64,000 nt of DNA from Kiloniellaceae bacterium (GCA_021776195.1 JAJFGK010000162.1:160975-224974), one strand, 5' to 3'; counted from the stretch's first letter, positions 19,152 through 29,116 are shown. Numbers and translations: made by a program. Notes: generated from the sequence alone by a model not told the origin.

Positions 19152-19853
19152 ATGACGGCTCTGGAAAGCCCGCGAAAGACGGCCGAGGCCATCGAAGCCT
19201 ACATTCTGGCCCATTACGTCACGCTCGACGCCCTGGCGGAACGGGCAGGGCTCCCGCCCGCGCGCATCGAAGAGCTCATTGCGGCCCACTGCGTGCCGCC
19301 CCATTCGCACGAGATCCGGGCCACCGTGACCTTTTACAGTGAAGGTTTCGGCTCATTTGCGACCGCTTCGGCGCCCCGGCGCTACTACCATCCCTCTCTG
19401 GTGGCCTGGATCGGGCGGGCACAGGCCCACGCAACCGAGATGAGCCTGGCCGAGGTGGCCCGGCAGGTGCGCCAGGACTTCGAGGCCGACGTGCTGCGCT
19501 GCCTCGACGGCGCGCCCTTGCCCTGGCCGCGCGGCATTGATCATCCCTGGGCCTATCTGATGGACGGCACGTTCGGGCTCTGCCTGAAGGAGCTGACCGT
19601 GCCCTGCCTGGTGCAGAAGGAGGCCGCCCGCGCGACGATTGCGGAGTTGACAGCCACTGCGCCCGCCGGCCCGCCTTCGGTCGGGCTGCGGCGCGACCTG
19701 GAGGCCGCCATCGCGCGCTATGATGCCGTGACCCTGTCCTTCGCCCCCCATGAGGTCGAGGCCAGCTCGCGCCGCCTCGAGATCGCCCCGACGATCGAGC
19801 GCTTCGGCCTCGCCTGGCCGGGTGCGGGCAAAGGAAGCCGCCGGGCGGCCTGA
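19152..19853 (+). CDS. DUF6058-family protein
   Basis: The protein has 233 residues. An N-terminal HTH-like segment (AYILAHYVTLDALAERAGLP) is followed by a central domain with RRYYHPSLVAWI and WAYLMDGTFGLCL, then a helical C terminus. This pattern recalls the DUF6058 group, which databases label natural-product biosynthesis proteins without a known reaction. The ATG at 19152 has a GGAAAGGA site; an upstream ATG at 19119 is weaker. A probable operator of the WYL regulator lies directly upstream. Confidence 0.75.
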   Translation: MTALESPRKTAEAIEAYILAHYVTLDALAERAGLPPARIEELIAAHCVPPHSHEIRATVTFYSEGFGSFATASAPRRYYHPSLVAWIGRAQAHATEMSLAEVARQVRQDFEADVLRCLDGAPLPWPRGIDHPWAYLMDGTFGLCLKELTVPCLVQKEAARATIAELTATAPAGPPSVGLRRDLEAAIARYDAVTLSFAPHEVEASSRRLEIAPTIERFGLAWPGAGKGSRRAA

Positions 19854-19974
19854 TCCGGCAGCTCTCTTGACAAGAGCCGGGCGGCAGAAGGATCTTGAAG
19901 ACCAGAGGGGATGGCGCCGATAGAGCCGCGGGTCGGTCCACGGGAGGGCCGGTCGCCGCGCGCAACAGAGGCCA

Positions 19975-21165
19975 ATGCCGACAACAACGCTCACTGACAG
20001 GATCGTTGCCGATGCCCGACCGCCGGCGACGGGACGCATCGAGCTGTGGGATGCGGAACTGCCCGGCTTCGGCCTGCGCGTCTCGGCCGCCGGGCGGCGC
20101 TCCTGGCAGGTCATGTACCGGATCGACGGGCGCAAGCGTCGTCTGACTCTCGGCTCCTTTCCGGCGCTGCCCCTGGCCCTGGCTCGCGACAGCGCGCGGG
20201 CCACGCTGAAGGAGGTGGCCAAGGGAAAGGACCCGGCCGCCGAGCGCGCCTCGATGCGCGGTGGCGAGTTGACCTTTGCACGTTTCGCCGCGGCCTATCT
20301 GGAGCGTTATGCCAAACGATCCAAGCGGACCTGGCAGGCCGACCAACGAATGATCGAGGCTGATCTGGTACCCGCCTGGGGACGTCGTGCGGTCGCCGGC
20401 ATCGGCCGGCGCGACGTGATCGAAATCGTCGAGACGGTCGGCGCGCGCGGTCATCCCTATGCCGCCAATCGGCGTCTTTCTCTGCTGCGCACCATGTTCG
20501 CCTGGGGGGTCGAGGTCGACCTGGTGCGGGCCACGCCGGTCGTCGGGGTGGCCCCGCCGGGGCGCGAGGCGCGGCGTCAAAGGGTGCTCGATGATGACGA
20601 GGTCGCACAACTTTGGCTCGCCTGGGACAAGATGGCTTGGCCCTTCGGTGCCTTCTTCAAGCTGCTCTTGCTGACGGCACAGCGACGCAACCAGGTGGCG
20701 AGTCTTCGCTTGACGGACGTCGCCTTCTCCACCCAGGTCTGGACCGTCCCGCACCCTTCCGGCCAGGCCGGACAGGGCCACGAGATACCACTCTCGAGCC
20801 ATGCCCTGGAGATCGTGACCTCGGTCCCGCGGGTGGCCGCCAGCCCCTATGTCTTTCCGGCGCGCGGCCGGCCGGCCGGGCACGTCTCGGGCTTCTCCAA
20901 GGCGGCCAGCCGGGCGACAGGTCTTTCCGGTGTGGCGGGGTGGCGCTGCGACGATCTGCGGCGCTCCGCCGCGGCCGGCATGATGGCCCTGGGCAAACCG
21001 GCCCCGGTGGTGCGCAACATCCTCGATCGCGCGGCCCGCTCGACCGTCGGCGGAGTGGAGGTCGGTGACCGGCGCAGCGACTTCGAGGAGATGCGCGAAG
21101 CCCTGGAGGCCTGGGGCGAGCGGGTGCGGGCCATCACCGATGCCGCGGGAGCCGGGCAGCCCTAG
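19975..21165 (+). CDS. Tyrosine-recombinase (phage integrase-type) protein lacking catalytic residues
   Basis: The protein has 396 residues. The N-terminal arm-binding domain (about 1-90, DUF4102 type, LPGFGLRVSAAGRRSW), the core-binding domain (100-195) and the catalytic fold (205-385) are all present. Arg237 and the second Arg (329 in DDLRR) remain, but the HxLRR histidine is Asp326, the LGH-type histidine is Arg352, no lysine stands in the beta-hairpin around 260-268, and no tyrosine occurs after Tyr292. The position of the nucleophile reads as glycine. It is full length and not frameshifted, so it is probably an inactive or repurposed integrase. No other phage genes are near. Confidence 0.88.
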   Translation: MPTTTLTDRIVADARPPATGRIELWDAELPGFGLRVSAAGRRSWQVMYRIDGRKRRLTLGSFPALPLALARDSARATLKEVAKGKDPAAERASMRGGELTFARFAAAYLERYAKRSKRTWQADQRMIEADLVPAWGRRAVAGIGRRDVIEIVETVGARGHPYAANRRLSLLRTMFAWGVEVDLVRATPVVGVAPPGREARRQRVLDDDEVAQLWLAWDKMAWPFGAFFKLLLLTAQRRNQVASLRLTDVAFSTQVWTVPHPSGQAGQGHEIPLSSHALEIVTSVPRVAASPYVFPARGRPAGHVSGFSKAASRATGLSGVAGWRCDDLRRSAAAGMMALGKPAPVVRNILDRAARSTVGGVEVGDRRSDFEEMREALEAWGERVRAITDAAGAGQP

Positions 21166-21472
21166 GAACTCGTTCGGAGGTCAAACAGGGTCGCTCCAAT
21201 TCGATAGAATCTGGTCTTCTAGGTTGGTACCCGGCCTGGTACCCGAAGAAAATTTCCAGATTCGGAGTTTCCCTAACCGTTTTAATTATTTCATTAATAT
21301 ATCAATCCACAGTCTTGGGATACGAGGATTAGTTGTCACGTGCTCTATGTGGTGTTCTTCTTACGGCTAGTCAGCCGGGCCGATAGTCCTGTCCGGCCAG
21401 GATAACCGGCTAGGCCGGGCCTCTGCGAGCATCCCTTGGGAAAGCCACAGAGGCCCCACGATCCCTCGGCCG
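21166..21472. other. 307-base gene-free region, AT-rich, after the integrase
   Basis: No supported gene. About 21245-21315 is markedly AT-rich compared with the GC-rich surroundings. A short direct repeat, GGTACCCG, occurs twice near 21224-21243. No tRNA or clear attachment site was seen. It may be the remnant of the element that brought the integrase. Confidence 0.4.
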
Positions 21473-21877
21473 TTAAAGAGGCGCGCCGGCGGTGACGATC
21501 TGCCAGAAGATACAGGCCATGGCCAACCAGCCGATGGCGAAGGTGATGGTCCGTCCGAAGGGCACGCCCGCGGCGTAGAGGCCGTAGTGGGCCACCCGGG
21601 TCCAGAAGTAGGCGACCGTCGCGGCGGCGGTGGCCTCGTTGGCGGCACCCATCAGATGGGCCACCACGACCAGGGCGGCGAAGGGGGCGAGGTTCTGGAT
21701 CGCGTTGGCATGGGCCTTCCTGGCGCGCGCCGCCCAGCCCGGCAGCGGCGTGTCGTCGGCCTTGTAGGTCAGGGCCGGCAGCAGCCCGACGTTGACGATA
21801 TGGGCCAGGATGTAGGGCAACCAGAGCAAGATTGTGAAAGCGGCCGTCCAGGCCAGCATCTTCAAGTCGGTGGTCAT
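21473..21877 (-). CDS. MAPEG-family membrane protein
   Basis: The protein has 134 residues with four hydrophobic helices. ARKAHANAIQNLAPFAALV and FWTRVAHYGLYAAGVPFGRT are the hallmark segments of bacterial MAPEG proteins (membrane-associated, eicosanoid and glutathione metabolism). The bacterial function is usually unknown; a glutathione-linked detoxifying role is possible. It lies 55 bases downstream of the agmatinase-family gene on the same strand. Confidence 0.93.
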   Translation of the reverse strand: MTTDLKMLAWTAAFTILLWLPYILAHIVNVGLLPALTYKADDTPLPGWAARARKAHANAIQNLAPFAALVVVAHLMGAANEATAAATVAYFWTRVAHYGLYAAGVPFGRTITFAIGWLAMACIFWQIVTAGAPL

Positions 21878-21896
21878 GAGGTTTTCCCTTTCATGA

Positions 21897-21930
21897 TTGT
21901 TTTGCGGTCCGGCTTGTTTTGCGGCGGCCG
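21897..21930. repeat. 17-bp tandem duplication between the agmatinase-family and MAPEG genes
   Basis: TTGTTTTGCGGTCCGGC (21897-21913) is followed by TTGTTTTGCGGCGGCCG (21914-21930). The unit resembles that of the repeat at 49860-49909, about 28 kb away, in 13 of 17 positions. It ends 2 bases from the agmatinase-family stop codon. Confidence 0.8.
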
Positions 21931-21932
21931 CG

Positions 21933-22946
21933 TCAGGTCTCGGACTGGTTGCGCAGGTTGTCGGCGATCAGGCAGAGGATTTCGAACAGGATCGAGTTGG
22001 CCACCAGGGAGGTGATCTGGTTGGGATGGTCCTTGGTCGGCATGAGGCAGACCACATCGCCGCCGATGACGTTCTTGCCGCGCACGCAGCGCAGCAGCTC
22101 CATCACCTGGTTGATTCCGAAGCCTTCGATCCCGGCCTCGATGTTGGCCACGCCCGGCGCGACGGTGGGGTCCAGGCAGTCCAGGTCGAAGGTGATGTAG
22201 AGCGGCTCGTCGCCGATCCGCTGCTTGATGATCTCCATGCAGCGCGCCGGGCCCAGTTCGTGATAGCGCTCGATGGTGATGATCTCGTAGCCCAGGTCGT
22301 AACTGGGGTCGAGCCAGTCGAGGCTGCGCACGTTGCCGCGGATGCCGACTTGAACGGACTTGGTCGCATCGACATGGCCGTCGCGCACCAGGTAGCTCGC
22401 CCAGTGGGCGGCCGACTTCACCGCGCCCAGGAAGTGGTCGAGATTGTGGAAGGCGTCGGTGTGGGCATCGAAGTGCAGCAACACCGCCTTCTTGCCGCCG
22501 GTCAGCTTGGCGTCCTTGCCGGCGATGGCCTGCAGGATGCCGCCGGTGATCGAGTGGTCGCCGCCGACCGAGACCGGCCGGGTGCCGGCCTCGTCGATAC
22601 GCTTGTAGAACTCGGTGATGTGCTCGATGCAGCGTTCGTTGTTGTTGGCCTCGGGCAGCGGCACGTCGCCCAGATCGGCGATGCGAAAATCGCTCCAGGG
22701 GTCGAGGTGGAATTCCTTGTGGCAGCGCCGGCCGAGCGCCGAGATGTCGCGCACCGCGCGGGGTCCCAGGTGCTGGTCGCGCTCGGTGGTCCCGTTGCCG
22801 GTCGAATGGGGCACCCCGACCAGCGCGATATCGCACGTCGCGGGGTCGGTTTCGTGGGGCGCGCGGAAAAAGGTCGGAATGCCCCACCAATAGAGGCCCT
22901 CGACCATCTTGCCGTGGCTTCGCATCTTCTTGTCGCTGTCGGCCAT
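21933..22946 (-). CDS. Agmatinase/arginase-family ureohydrolase
   Basis: The protein has 337 residues. Manganese ligands are visible: His131 in GGDHS, Asp160/His162/Asp164 in DAHTD, and Asp254/Asp256 in FDLDCLDP. The enzyme hydrolyses a guanidino compound to urea and an amine. Agmatine is the most common substrate of this branch, but guanidinobutyrate, guanidinopropionate or guanidine are possible. A MAPEG gene follows; no polyamine genes are adjacent. Confidence 0.9.
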   Translation of the reverse strand: MADSDKKMRSHGKMVEGLYWWGIPTFFRAPHETDPATCDIALVGVPHSTGNGTTERDQHLGPRAVRDISALGRRCHKEFHLDPWSDFRIADLGDVPLPEANNNERCIEHITEFYKRIDEAGTRPVSVGGDHSITGGILQAIAGKDAKLTGGKKAVLLHFDAHTDAFHNLDHFLGAVKSAAHWASYLVRDGHVDATKSVQVGIRGNVRSLDWLDPSYDLGYEIITIERYHELGPARCMEIIKQRIGDEPLYITFDLDCLDPTVAPGVANIEAGIEGFGINQVMELLRCVRGKNVIGGDVVCLMPTKDHPNQITSLVANSILFEILCLIADNLRNQSET

Positions 22947-23012
22947 GACGGTTCCCCTTCGTTGACTAGTTCCGGGCTCTGGCCGGGATGGTCGGGGGCA
23001 AGCCAGCGGCGG

Positions 23013-23984
23013 TCAAGCCTCCGGGTCGAAGCGGGCGCGCCATTCGCCCAGCCGCGGCACCGGCTCGGGGTCCAGGGCGGCCTGGCGCAGGGCGACGATC
23101 AGGGCGGCCGCGGCGAAGGGGGCATCGAGGGGGCGGAAGCTGCCGGGATCCTGGCCGCCCTCCAGGGCCCGCAAGACCCGGTCCTTTTCGGTGCGATAGC
23201 CGGGATCGCCCCAACGTGTCATGAGATCCTGGAAACGGCGGTGCGCTTCGGCCTTGAAGGGGTGTTCGCGCCCCACCGCGTCGAAGAAGGGGCTTTCGGG
23301 ATAGACGAAGAACACCGGCAGCCACCCTGGCGGCACCAGGACCTCCTCGGGATGGGTGCGGCGGCTCGCCAGACGCTCGGGGAAAAGGTGGCTGTGCGGG
23401 CCTTCCGGGGTCTTTTCGTGGCCGATCGGCTGGAAGACCTCGATGCGGCCGAAGGCCGAGGCGATCACCCGCGGCGGATTCGCCTTCATCAGCGCCGGCA
23501 GGACCGGGTTGCCGGACTCGAAGACCGTGCGGCCGTTGTAGAGCCGCAGCATTTCGCCCAGCTCGGCGTCGTCGGTGCGGACATGAAAGGCCATGGTCCG
23601 CGCGCCGATCCCGAGATCGAACAGCAGGCCGTCGCGGTCCTCGGGGCGGATGGCCGCCTCGTCGGGCCCCAGGGCGACCAGGCCGACGCGGCTTTTCAGA
23701 TCGGCCGCCTTGCGGCGGGCGCAAAAGGCCAGGCCCTGTTGCCAGCGCCCGGGATGCTGGGAGGGCGCCTCGTAGGCGGCCGGGCGCAGATCGGCGCTGG
23801 CCTCGAGGCGGATCGCGCCGCGCGCCGTGGCCAGGGTCAGGCTGTCGGGTTCGTCGACGACCAGGGCTTCGTCGGGGTCGCGGCTGAACTCGGCGCTGGC
23901 CCCGACCACGCCGATGGCAAAGCTTGCAGCCGGGTCTCGCAGGAAGGTGCGCAGGAGGTCATGGATCTCGTCACTGCCAGACAT
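23013..23984 (-). CDS. Conserved hypothetical protein, unknown function
   Basis: The protein has 323 residues, soluble by composition, without a signal peptide or membrane segment. I do not recognise a family. It opens with a helical segment (SGSDEIHDLLRTFL), has an N-terminal half with regular beta strands and a conserved-looking DAELGEMLRLYNGRTVFESGNP stretch near the middle, and includes a FGRIEVFQPIGHEKTPEGPHSHL segment rich in His. Codon use matches the neighbours. It lies between leuA and the agmatinase-family gene, all on the minus strand, but with its own gap on each side. Confidence 0.75.
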   Translation of the reverse strand: MSGSDEIHDLLRTFLRDPAASFAIGVVGASAEFSRDPDEALVVDEPDSLTLATARGAIRLEASADLRPAAYEAPSQHPGRWQQGLAFCARRKAADLKSRVGLVALGPDEAAIRPEDRDGLLFDLGIGARTMAFHVRTDDAELGEMLRLYNGRTVFESGNPVLPALMKANPPRVIASAFGRIEVFQPIGHEKTPEGPHSHLFPERLASRRTHPEEVLVPPGWLPVFFVYPESPFFDAVGREHPFKAEAHRRFQDLMTRWGDPGYRTEKDRVLRALEGGQDPGSFRPLDAPFAAAALIVALRQAALDPEPVPRLGEWRARFDPEA

Positions 23985-23998
23985 ACCATGCCTCCTGC

Positions 23999-24042
23999 GC
24001 TCGTGGTCGGGGCGCTCGCGGTCGGGGTGCTTGGGGTCGGAG

Positions 24043-24043
<1 letters not shown>
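23999..24043. repeat. 15-bp tandem repeat at the leuA 3' end
   Basis: Three 15-base units, GCTCGTGGTCGGGGC, GCTCGCGGTCGGGGT and GCTTGGGGTCGGAGC, start at 23999, 24014 and 24029. The array touches the leuA stop codon at 24043-24045. Confidence 0.8.
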
Positions 24044-25782
<1,739 letters not shown>

Positions 25783-25826
25783 CTAGAAGCCTTGCGGTGA
25801 TGTGCTTTGAGGGGACCGCATGGACA

Positions 25827-25854
25827 GTCGCCGGATGTCCCTAGGCCCGGCGAC
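25827..25854 (-). promoter_or_regulatory. Stem-loop in the leuA 5' untranslated region
   Basis: GTCGCCGG (25827-25834) and CCGGCGAC (25847-25854) form a perfect 8-bp GC stem with a 12-base loop, 63 bases before the leuA ATG. No U-run follows it on the leuA transcript, so it is not a classic terminator. It could be part of an attenuation or translation-control structure linked to the upstream leader peptide. Confidence 0.45.
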
Positions 25855-26012
25855 CGCTTCTAAGTCGAAGGATTTCTGCAACGCGAACAGCGTGTTGATC
25901 CATGTCCTGCCACGGCAAGACGGATTCATCGGGTCGATGGTCTGAGACTGTCATGATGACGCGAACTTGCGATAGTCTAAAGGGGAAGGAACGAGCTTGT
26001 CCCGGCGCGCAC

Positions 26013-26066
26013 TCAGGCGGCCGGGCCGATAAGAAGCAAGAGGGTCGTTCCGATCACTGTCGTCAT
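26013..26066 (-). CDS. Candidate leucine-rich leader peptide of leuA
   Basis: An ATG at 26064-26066 opens a 17-residue reading frame, MTTVIGTTLLLLIGPAA, ending in TGA at 26013-26015. Four consecutive leucine codons (CTC TTG CTT CTT) followed by isoleucine are the hallmark of leuA attenuators, in which ribosome stalling at leucine codons controls transcription of the operon. It lies on the leuA strand, about 250 bases upstream. The likely promoter places the start of transcription at or within a few bases of the ATG, and no Shine-Dalgarno is seen, so the mRNA may be leaderless. The function is inferred. Confidence 0.65.
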   Translation of the reverse strand: MTTVIGTTLLLLIGPAA

Positions 26067-26075
26067 GATGGCGTT

Positions 26076-26104
26076 AAGCTAGGGTCCCGCGTCGCCCAGG
26101 TCAA
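26076..26104 (-). promoter_or_regulatory. Sigma70-type promoter for the leuA leader transcript
   Basis: On the minus strand TTGACC (26104-26099) and TAGCTT (26081-26076) are separated by exactly 17 bases. The predicted start is near 26069, 3 bases before the leader ATG. The -35 box is part of the first unit of the neighbouring tandem repeat. Confidence 0.6.
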
Positions 26105-26193
26105 GGGGCCCAAGTCAAGGGGCCCAAGCCAAGGGGCCCAAGTCAAGGGGCTCAAGTCAAGAGGGCCCGGGTCAAGGGAGCCCGGGTCAAGCG
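26095..26193. repeat. Seven-copy 14-15 bp tandem repeat carrying TTGAC-type boxes
   Basis: Units of the type CCCAAGTCAAGGGG start at 26095, 26109, 26123, 26137, 26151, 26166 and 26181. On the minus strand six of the seven contain CTTGACTT or CTTGACC, like a -35 box. Only the copy nearest leuA has a -10 at correct spacing. The array fills the gap between the VapC stop and the leuA leader. Confidence 0.92.
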
Positions 26194-26208
26194 CCTCGTG
26201 GGCTCTGG

Positions 26209-26604
26209 CTAACTCAACGGCACGACCTCGACATCGGTGCGGGCGAAGTCGTCGCCCTTGAAGAGCAGAGGTTCGCCGGAGCATTTGGACAGGGCGTAGA
26301 CCGCGCAGTCACCGAAATTCAAGCCTGCCGGGTGCCGGCCCTTGCCGAAGCGCTTGAAGGCCGCTCGCGCGAGATCGGCCTGCTCCCGGTCGAAGGGAAT
26401 GATCTCGGCGTCGACTTTCAAAAGCCAATAGTCCAATTCACGCGCGCCGTTCTCTCCTTTTCGGCTCTCCATCAAGATTCCTGCCTCCAGCAGGGACACG
26501 GATGAAACGCCAACTTTGTCGGCCCCGGCAATGATTTCCTCGAGGATTTCGGCCTCCGGCTCGTCGAACAGGACAGCCAAGATCGCCGAGCTATCGAGAA
26601 TCAT
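26209..26604 (-). CDS. vapC: PIN-domain toxin, VapC type
   Basis: The protein has 131 residues. The acidic residues of the PIN ribonuclease site are Asp4 (ILDSSA), Glu40 (LLEAG), Asp99 (FGDCAVYAL) and Asp118/119. VapC toxins cut RNA, often tRNA or 23S rRNA. The ATG overlaps the stop of the antitoxin gene (ATGA at 26604-26601). All catalytic residues are present, so it is likely active. Confidence 0.93.
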   Translation of the reverse strand: MILDSSAILAVLFDEPEAEILEEIIAGADKVGVSSVSLLEAGILMESRKGENGARELDYWLLKVDAEIIPFDREQADLARAAFKRFGKGRHPAGLNFGDCAVYALSKCSGEPLLFKGDDFARTDVEVVPLS

Positions 26605-26858
26605 TGCTCGGGAATGCCCTGTTCGTCGTAGCCGAGGATTTCATCATCGCTGCGATGATCCAATGTTGGCAGGGCGGCGACACGCAGGCGAATATCTCGG
26701 AGCTCTTCCAGCAGGCCCATCCGGCGGATACGCCTCTTCTCGCGCTCCAACTCCGCGCCGAGAGCGTCGACCACGGCCCTGGTGAGGGTCTTTTTCTGCC
26801 GCCGGGCCAGTTCCCTGGCCAGACGGTCTGCCTCTGGATCTTTGATGCTCAGGGCCAT
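26601..26858 (-). CDS. vapB: VapB-type antitoxin
   Basis: The protein has 85 residues. The start [29 protein letters not shown] is the Rv0623-like antitoxin fold with a ribbon-helix DNA-binding N terminus; the acidic C-terminal tail should bind VapC. It is the first gene of the pair, as is usual. An AT-rich palindrome lies just upstream and is the likely autoregulatory operator. Confidence 0.92.
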   Translation of the reverse strand: MALSIKDPEADRLARELARRQKKTLTRAVVDALGAELEREKRRIRRMGLLEELRDIRLRVAALPTLDHRSDDEILGYDEQGIPEQ

Positions 26859-26879
26859 TTTCTACCTTATAGAAAGAAA

Positions 26880-26892
26880 TCTATATTATAGA
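26880..26892. promoter_or_regulatory. VapB operator/promoter palindrome
   Basis: TCTATATTATAGA is a perfect 13-base palindrome 21 bases before the vapB ATG. A partial copy (CTTATAGAAA) follows at 26866-26875. The region is far more AT-rich than its surroundings and would also provide a -10 element. Confidence 0.65.
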
Positions 26893-26913
26893 TAAACCGT
26901 TCAAGGCGAGAAT

Positions 26914-27816
26914 TCAAGAACCGCGTTTCAGGTTCTCCAGCTCCTCCACCGTCCTTGGCCAGTCCTTTTTCAGCAGGCGCGAGAGGCTGCGGTCGGCCAG
27001 CACCTTGCCGCCGGTCTGGCAGCGCGGGCAGTAGTTGGTCTCGTTGGTGGCGTGACGAATGCGCTGGATCGCGGTGCCGCAGACCGGACAGGGCTTGTTG
27101 TAGCGGCCATGGGCGGCCATGCCGGCGCGAAAGGCCGTGACTTTTTCCGGAAAGGCGGCGGCGGCCTCGTCGCAGAGCCGCTGGGTCCAGCCTTCGAGCG
27201 TGGCCTGCGTGGCGGCAAAGAGGCGTTCGACCTCCGCTGGGCCCAGTTTCTGGCTCATGGCGACCGGTGACAGCCCGGCGGCGAGGAGGATCTCGTCGGA
27301 GTAGGCGTTGCCGATCCCGGAGAAGAGCCGGGGGTCGGTCAGCGCCCGCTTCAGGGTGTGGTTGGCGCTCTGCAGGCGGGCCGCGAAGGCGGCCAGATCC
27401 GCCTCCAGGACCTCCAGGCCGCCGAGGTCGTGATCGGTCAGCGCGGCCTCGCCGGCCACCAGATGGAGCGAGGCGCGGCGCTTGGTTCCGGCTTCGGTCA
27501 GGGTGAGCGAGCCCTCGGCAAAGTCGAAGGCGGCCAAGCCCCGCTTGGCCGGCAGCGCGGCGCCGGGTGCTGCCCAGTGCAAGCGCCCGGCAATCATCAG
27601 ATGCAGCACCGCCCAGTCGTCACCCTCAAAGCCAATGGCGATCCGCTTGCCGAGGCGGCGCAGGCGCTCGACCTTGCGGCCCTCGAAGGCACTGGGGCGC
27701 GGCGCCACCGAGCGCAGCAGGAAGGGATTGGCAATGCGCAGCCTTTGCAGCGGACGGCCCAGGATGCGCGGCTCCAGGGCCGCGATGTAGGCCGCGATAT
27801 CGGGTAGCTCGGGCAT
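26914..27816 (-). CDS. Fpg/Nei-family DNA glycosylase
   Basis: The protein has 300 residues. It starts MPELPD, so Pro2 and Glu3 form the catalytic end after Met removal, and Lys57 (RLGKRI) is the conserved beta-hairpin lysine. An H2TH region (SANHTLKRALTDPRLFSGIGNAYSDEIL) and a C-terminal zinc finger (CPVC and CPRC) follow. It excises oxidised bases and nicks DNA. Whether it is MutM, Nei or a diverged paralogue is unclear; true MutM normally has MPELPE. It overlaps nothing and ends close to the vapB operator. Confidence 0.92.
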   Translation of the reverse strand: MPELPDIAAYIAALEPRILGRPLQRLRIANPFLLRSVAPRPSAFEGRKVERLRRLGKRIAIGFEGDDWAVLHLMIAGRLHWAAPGAALPAKRGLAAFDFAEGSLTLTEAGTKRRASLHLVAGEAALTDHDLGGLEVLEADLAAFAARLQSANHTLKRALTDPRLFSGIGNAYSDEILLAAGLSPVAMSQKLGPAEVERLFAATQATLEGWTQRLCDEAAAAFPEKVTAFRAGMAAHGRYNKPCPVCGTAIQRIRHATNETNYCPRCQTGGKVLADRSLSRLLKKDWPRTVEELENLKRGS

Positions 27817-27819
27817 GGC

Positions 27820-29010
27820 TCAGGACCCGCCTTCCCGCGCCGCGAAATCGGCGAGGCGGAGCGGCTGGCGCTTGCGGCCCCAGGTGCCGGGTTGCGGCTC
27901 GAAATGGCCGGCCAGGGCGGTGCCGCAGTGGGTACAGTGGCCGCCCTGGCCCCCTCGATCATGCAGAGTTACCGCCCAGTGGGTGATCTCGTGCCAGTCG
28001 CGGCCGATCACGGTCCGGCCGCAGCCCGGGCAGGCGGTGGAGGCCGTCGGCGGGTGGTGGATGTTGCCGCTGTAGACGTAACGCAGGCCCGCCGCGCGGC
28101 CGATGCCACAGGCGCGCAACAGGGTTTCGGGCGGCGTGTTTGTCTTGTCCAGCATGCGGAAATCGGGATGAAAGGCGGTGAAGTGGAGCGGCACGTCGGG
28201 GCCGAGCCGTTCCGCCACCCACTGGGTCAAAGCCTCGACCTCGGCCGGCGAATCGTTCTCCCCGGGGATCAGCAGCGTGGTCAGTTCGAGCCAGCAGCCG
28301 GTTTCCCGGGCGAGGTACTCCGCGGTCTCCAGCACCGCCGCCAGGGAGCCGGTGCAGAGCTTCTTGTAGAAGCGCTCGGTGAAGCCCTTCAGGTCGAGGT
28401 TGACCGCGTCCATCGGCGCGAAGAACTCGGCCCGGGCGGCCTCCTTGATGTAGCCGGCGGTCACCGCCACGTTCTTGATGTCTTGCGCGTGACAAGCGGC
28501 GGCGACGTCGAGGGCATACTCCAGAAAAATCACCGGATCGTTGTAGGTGTAGGCGACCGACCGGCAGCCTGTGGCCAGAGCCGCCGCGGCGATGGACTCC
28601 GGGTCCGCCCGGTCCATCAGGCGATCCATCTGGCGGGCCTTGGAGATATCGTGGTTCTGGCAAAAGCTGCAGGTCAGATTGCAGCCCGCGGTCCCGAAGG
28701 AAAGCACCGGGGTGCCGGGCAGGAAGTGGTTCAGGGGCTTCTTTTCGATCGGGTCGATGCAATAGCCCGAGGAACGGCCGTAGGTGGTCAGCAGCAGTTC
28801 GTCGCCCTGGCGGGCGCGAACGAAGCAGAGCCCGCGTTGGCCTTCGCGCAGGCGGCACTCGCGCGGGCAAAGGTCGCAGCGAATGCGGCCGTCGGGCTCG
28901 AAAGCCCAATAGCGCGCCGGCACGCCCTCGATGACATCGTCATTCGACGAGGGGCCATTCGACGAGGGGTCATTCGACGAGGGTTCGTCCGATGAGGTTT
29001 TATCGGTCAT
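27820..29010 (-). CDS. AmmeMemoRadiSam system radical SAM enzyme
   Basis: The protein has 396 residues from the ATG at 29008-29010. The radical-SAM cluster is Cys110, Cys114 and Cys117 (AGCNLTCSFCQNH). An N-terminal Cys-rich part (CDLCPRECRLREGQRGLC) and a C-terminal zinc-type part (CPGCGRTVIG and CTHCG) are typical of the family. The N terminus (PSSND repeats) is coded by a 15-bp tandem repeat. The gene is divergent from the fused Memo/AMMECR1 gene; together they form the conserved three-domain AmmeMemoRadiSam set, whose reaction is not known to me. Confidence 0.92.
   Translation of the reverse strand: MTDKTSSDEPSSNDPSSNGPSSNDDVIEGVPARYWAFEPDGRIRCDLCPRECRLREGQRGLCFVRARQGDELLLTTYGRSSGYCIDPIEKKPLNHFLPGTPVLSFGTAGCNLTCSFCQNHDISKARQMDRLMDRADPESIAAAALATGCRSVAYTYNDPVIFLEYALDVAAACHAQDIKNVAVTAGYIKEAARAEFFAPMDAVNLDLKGFTERFYKKLCTGSLAAVLETAEYLARETGCWLELTTLLIPGENDSPAEVEALTQWVAERLGPDVPLHFTAFHPDFRMLDKTNTPPETLLRACGIGRAAGLRYVYSGNIHHPPTASTACPGCGRTVIGRDWHEITHWAVTLHDRGGQGGHCTHCGTALAGHFEPQPGTWGRKRQPLRLADFAAREGGS
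28940..28999. repeat. 15-bp tandem repeat in the radical SAM gene start
   Basis: Four units of the type TCATTCGACGAGGGG start at 28940, 28955, 28970 and 28985; the first three differ at one or two positions. They code the PSSND pentapeptide repeats at residues 5-24 on the minus strand. Confidence 0.9.
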
Positions 29011-29116
29011 TCGGCCAGCCCCGCCGTCCACAAGATCGCGACCGCCTCGGTCATCTCCATCTGTCACTATAGCGCAGTTCGGGTTAACCTGCGCGGCGAG
29101 ACTGGAGATCTCTCTC

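Noticed and set aside
19854..19974. tRNA or attachment site next to the integrase
   Set aside because: No cloverleaf-like sequence and no direct repeat matching the other side was found.
25870..25950. Second small frame between the leader peptide and leuA
   Set aside because: It would code about 37 residues starting MTVSDHRPDE on the minus strand, without a ribosome site or family; probably chance.
26095..26193. CRISPR array
   Set aside because: Units of 14-15 bp are adjacent with no spacers; it is a tandem repeat.
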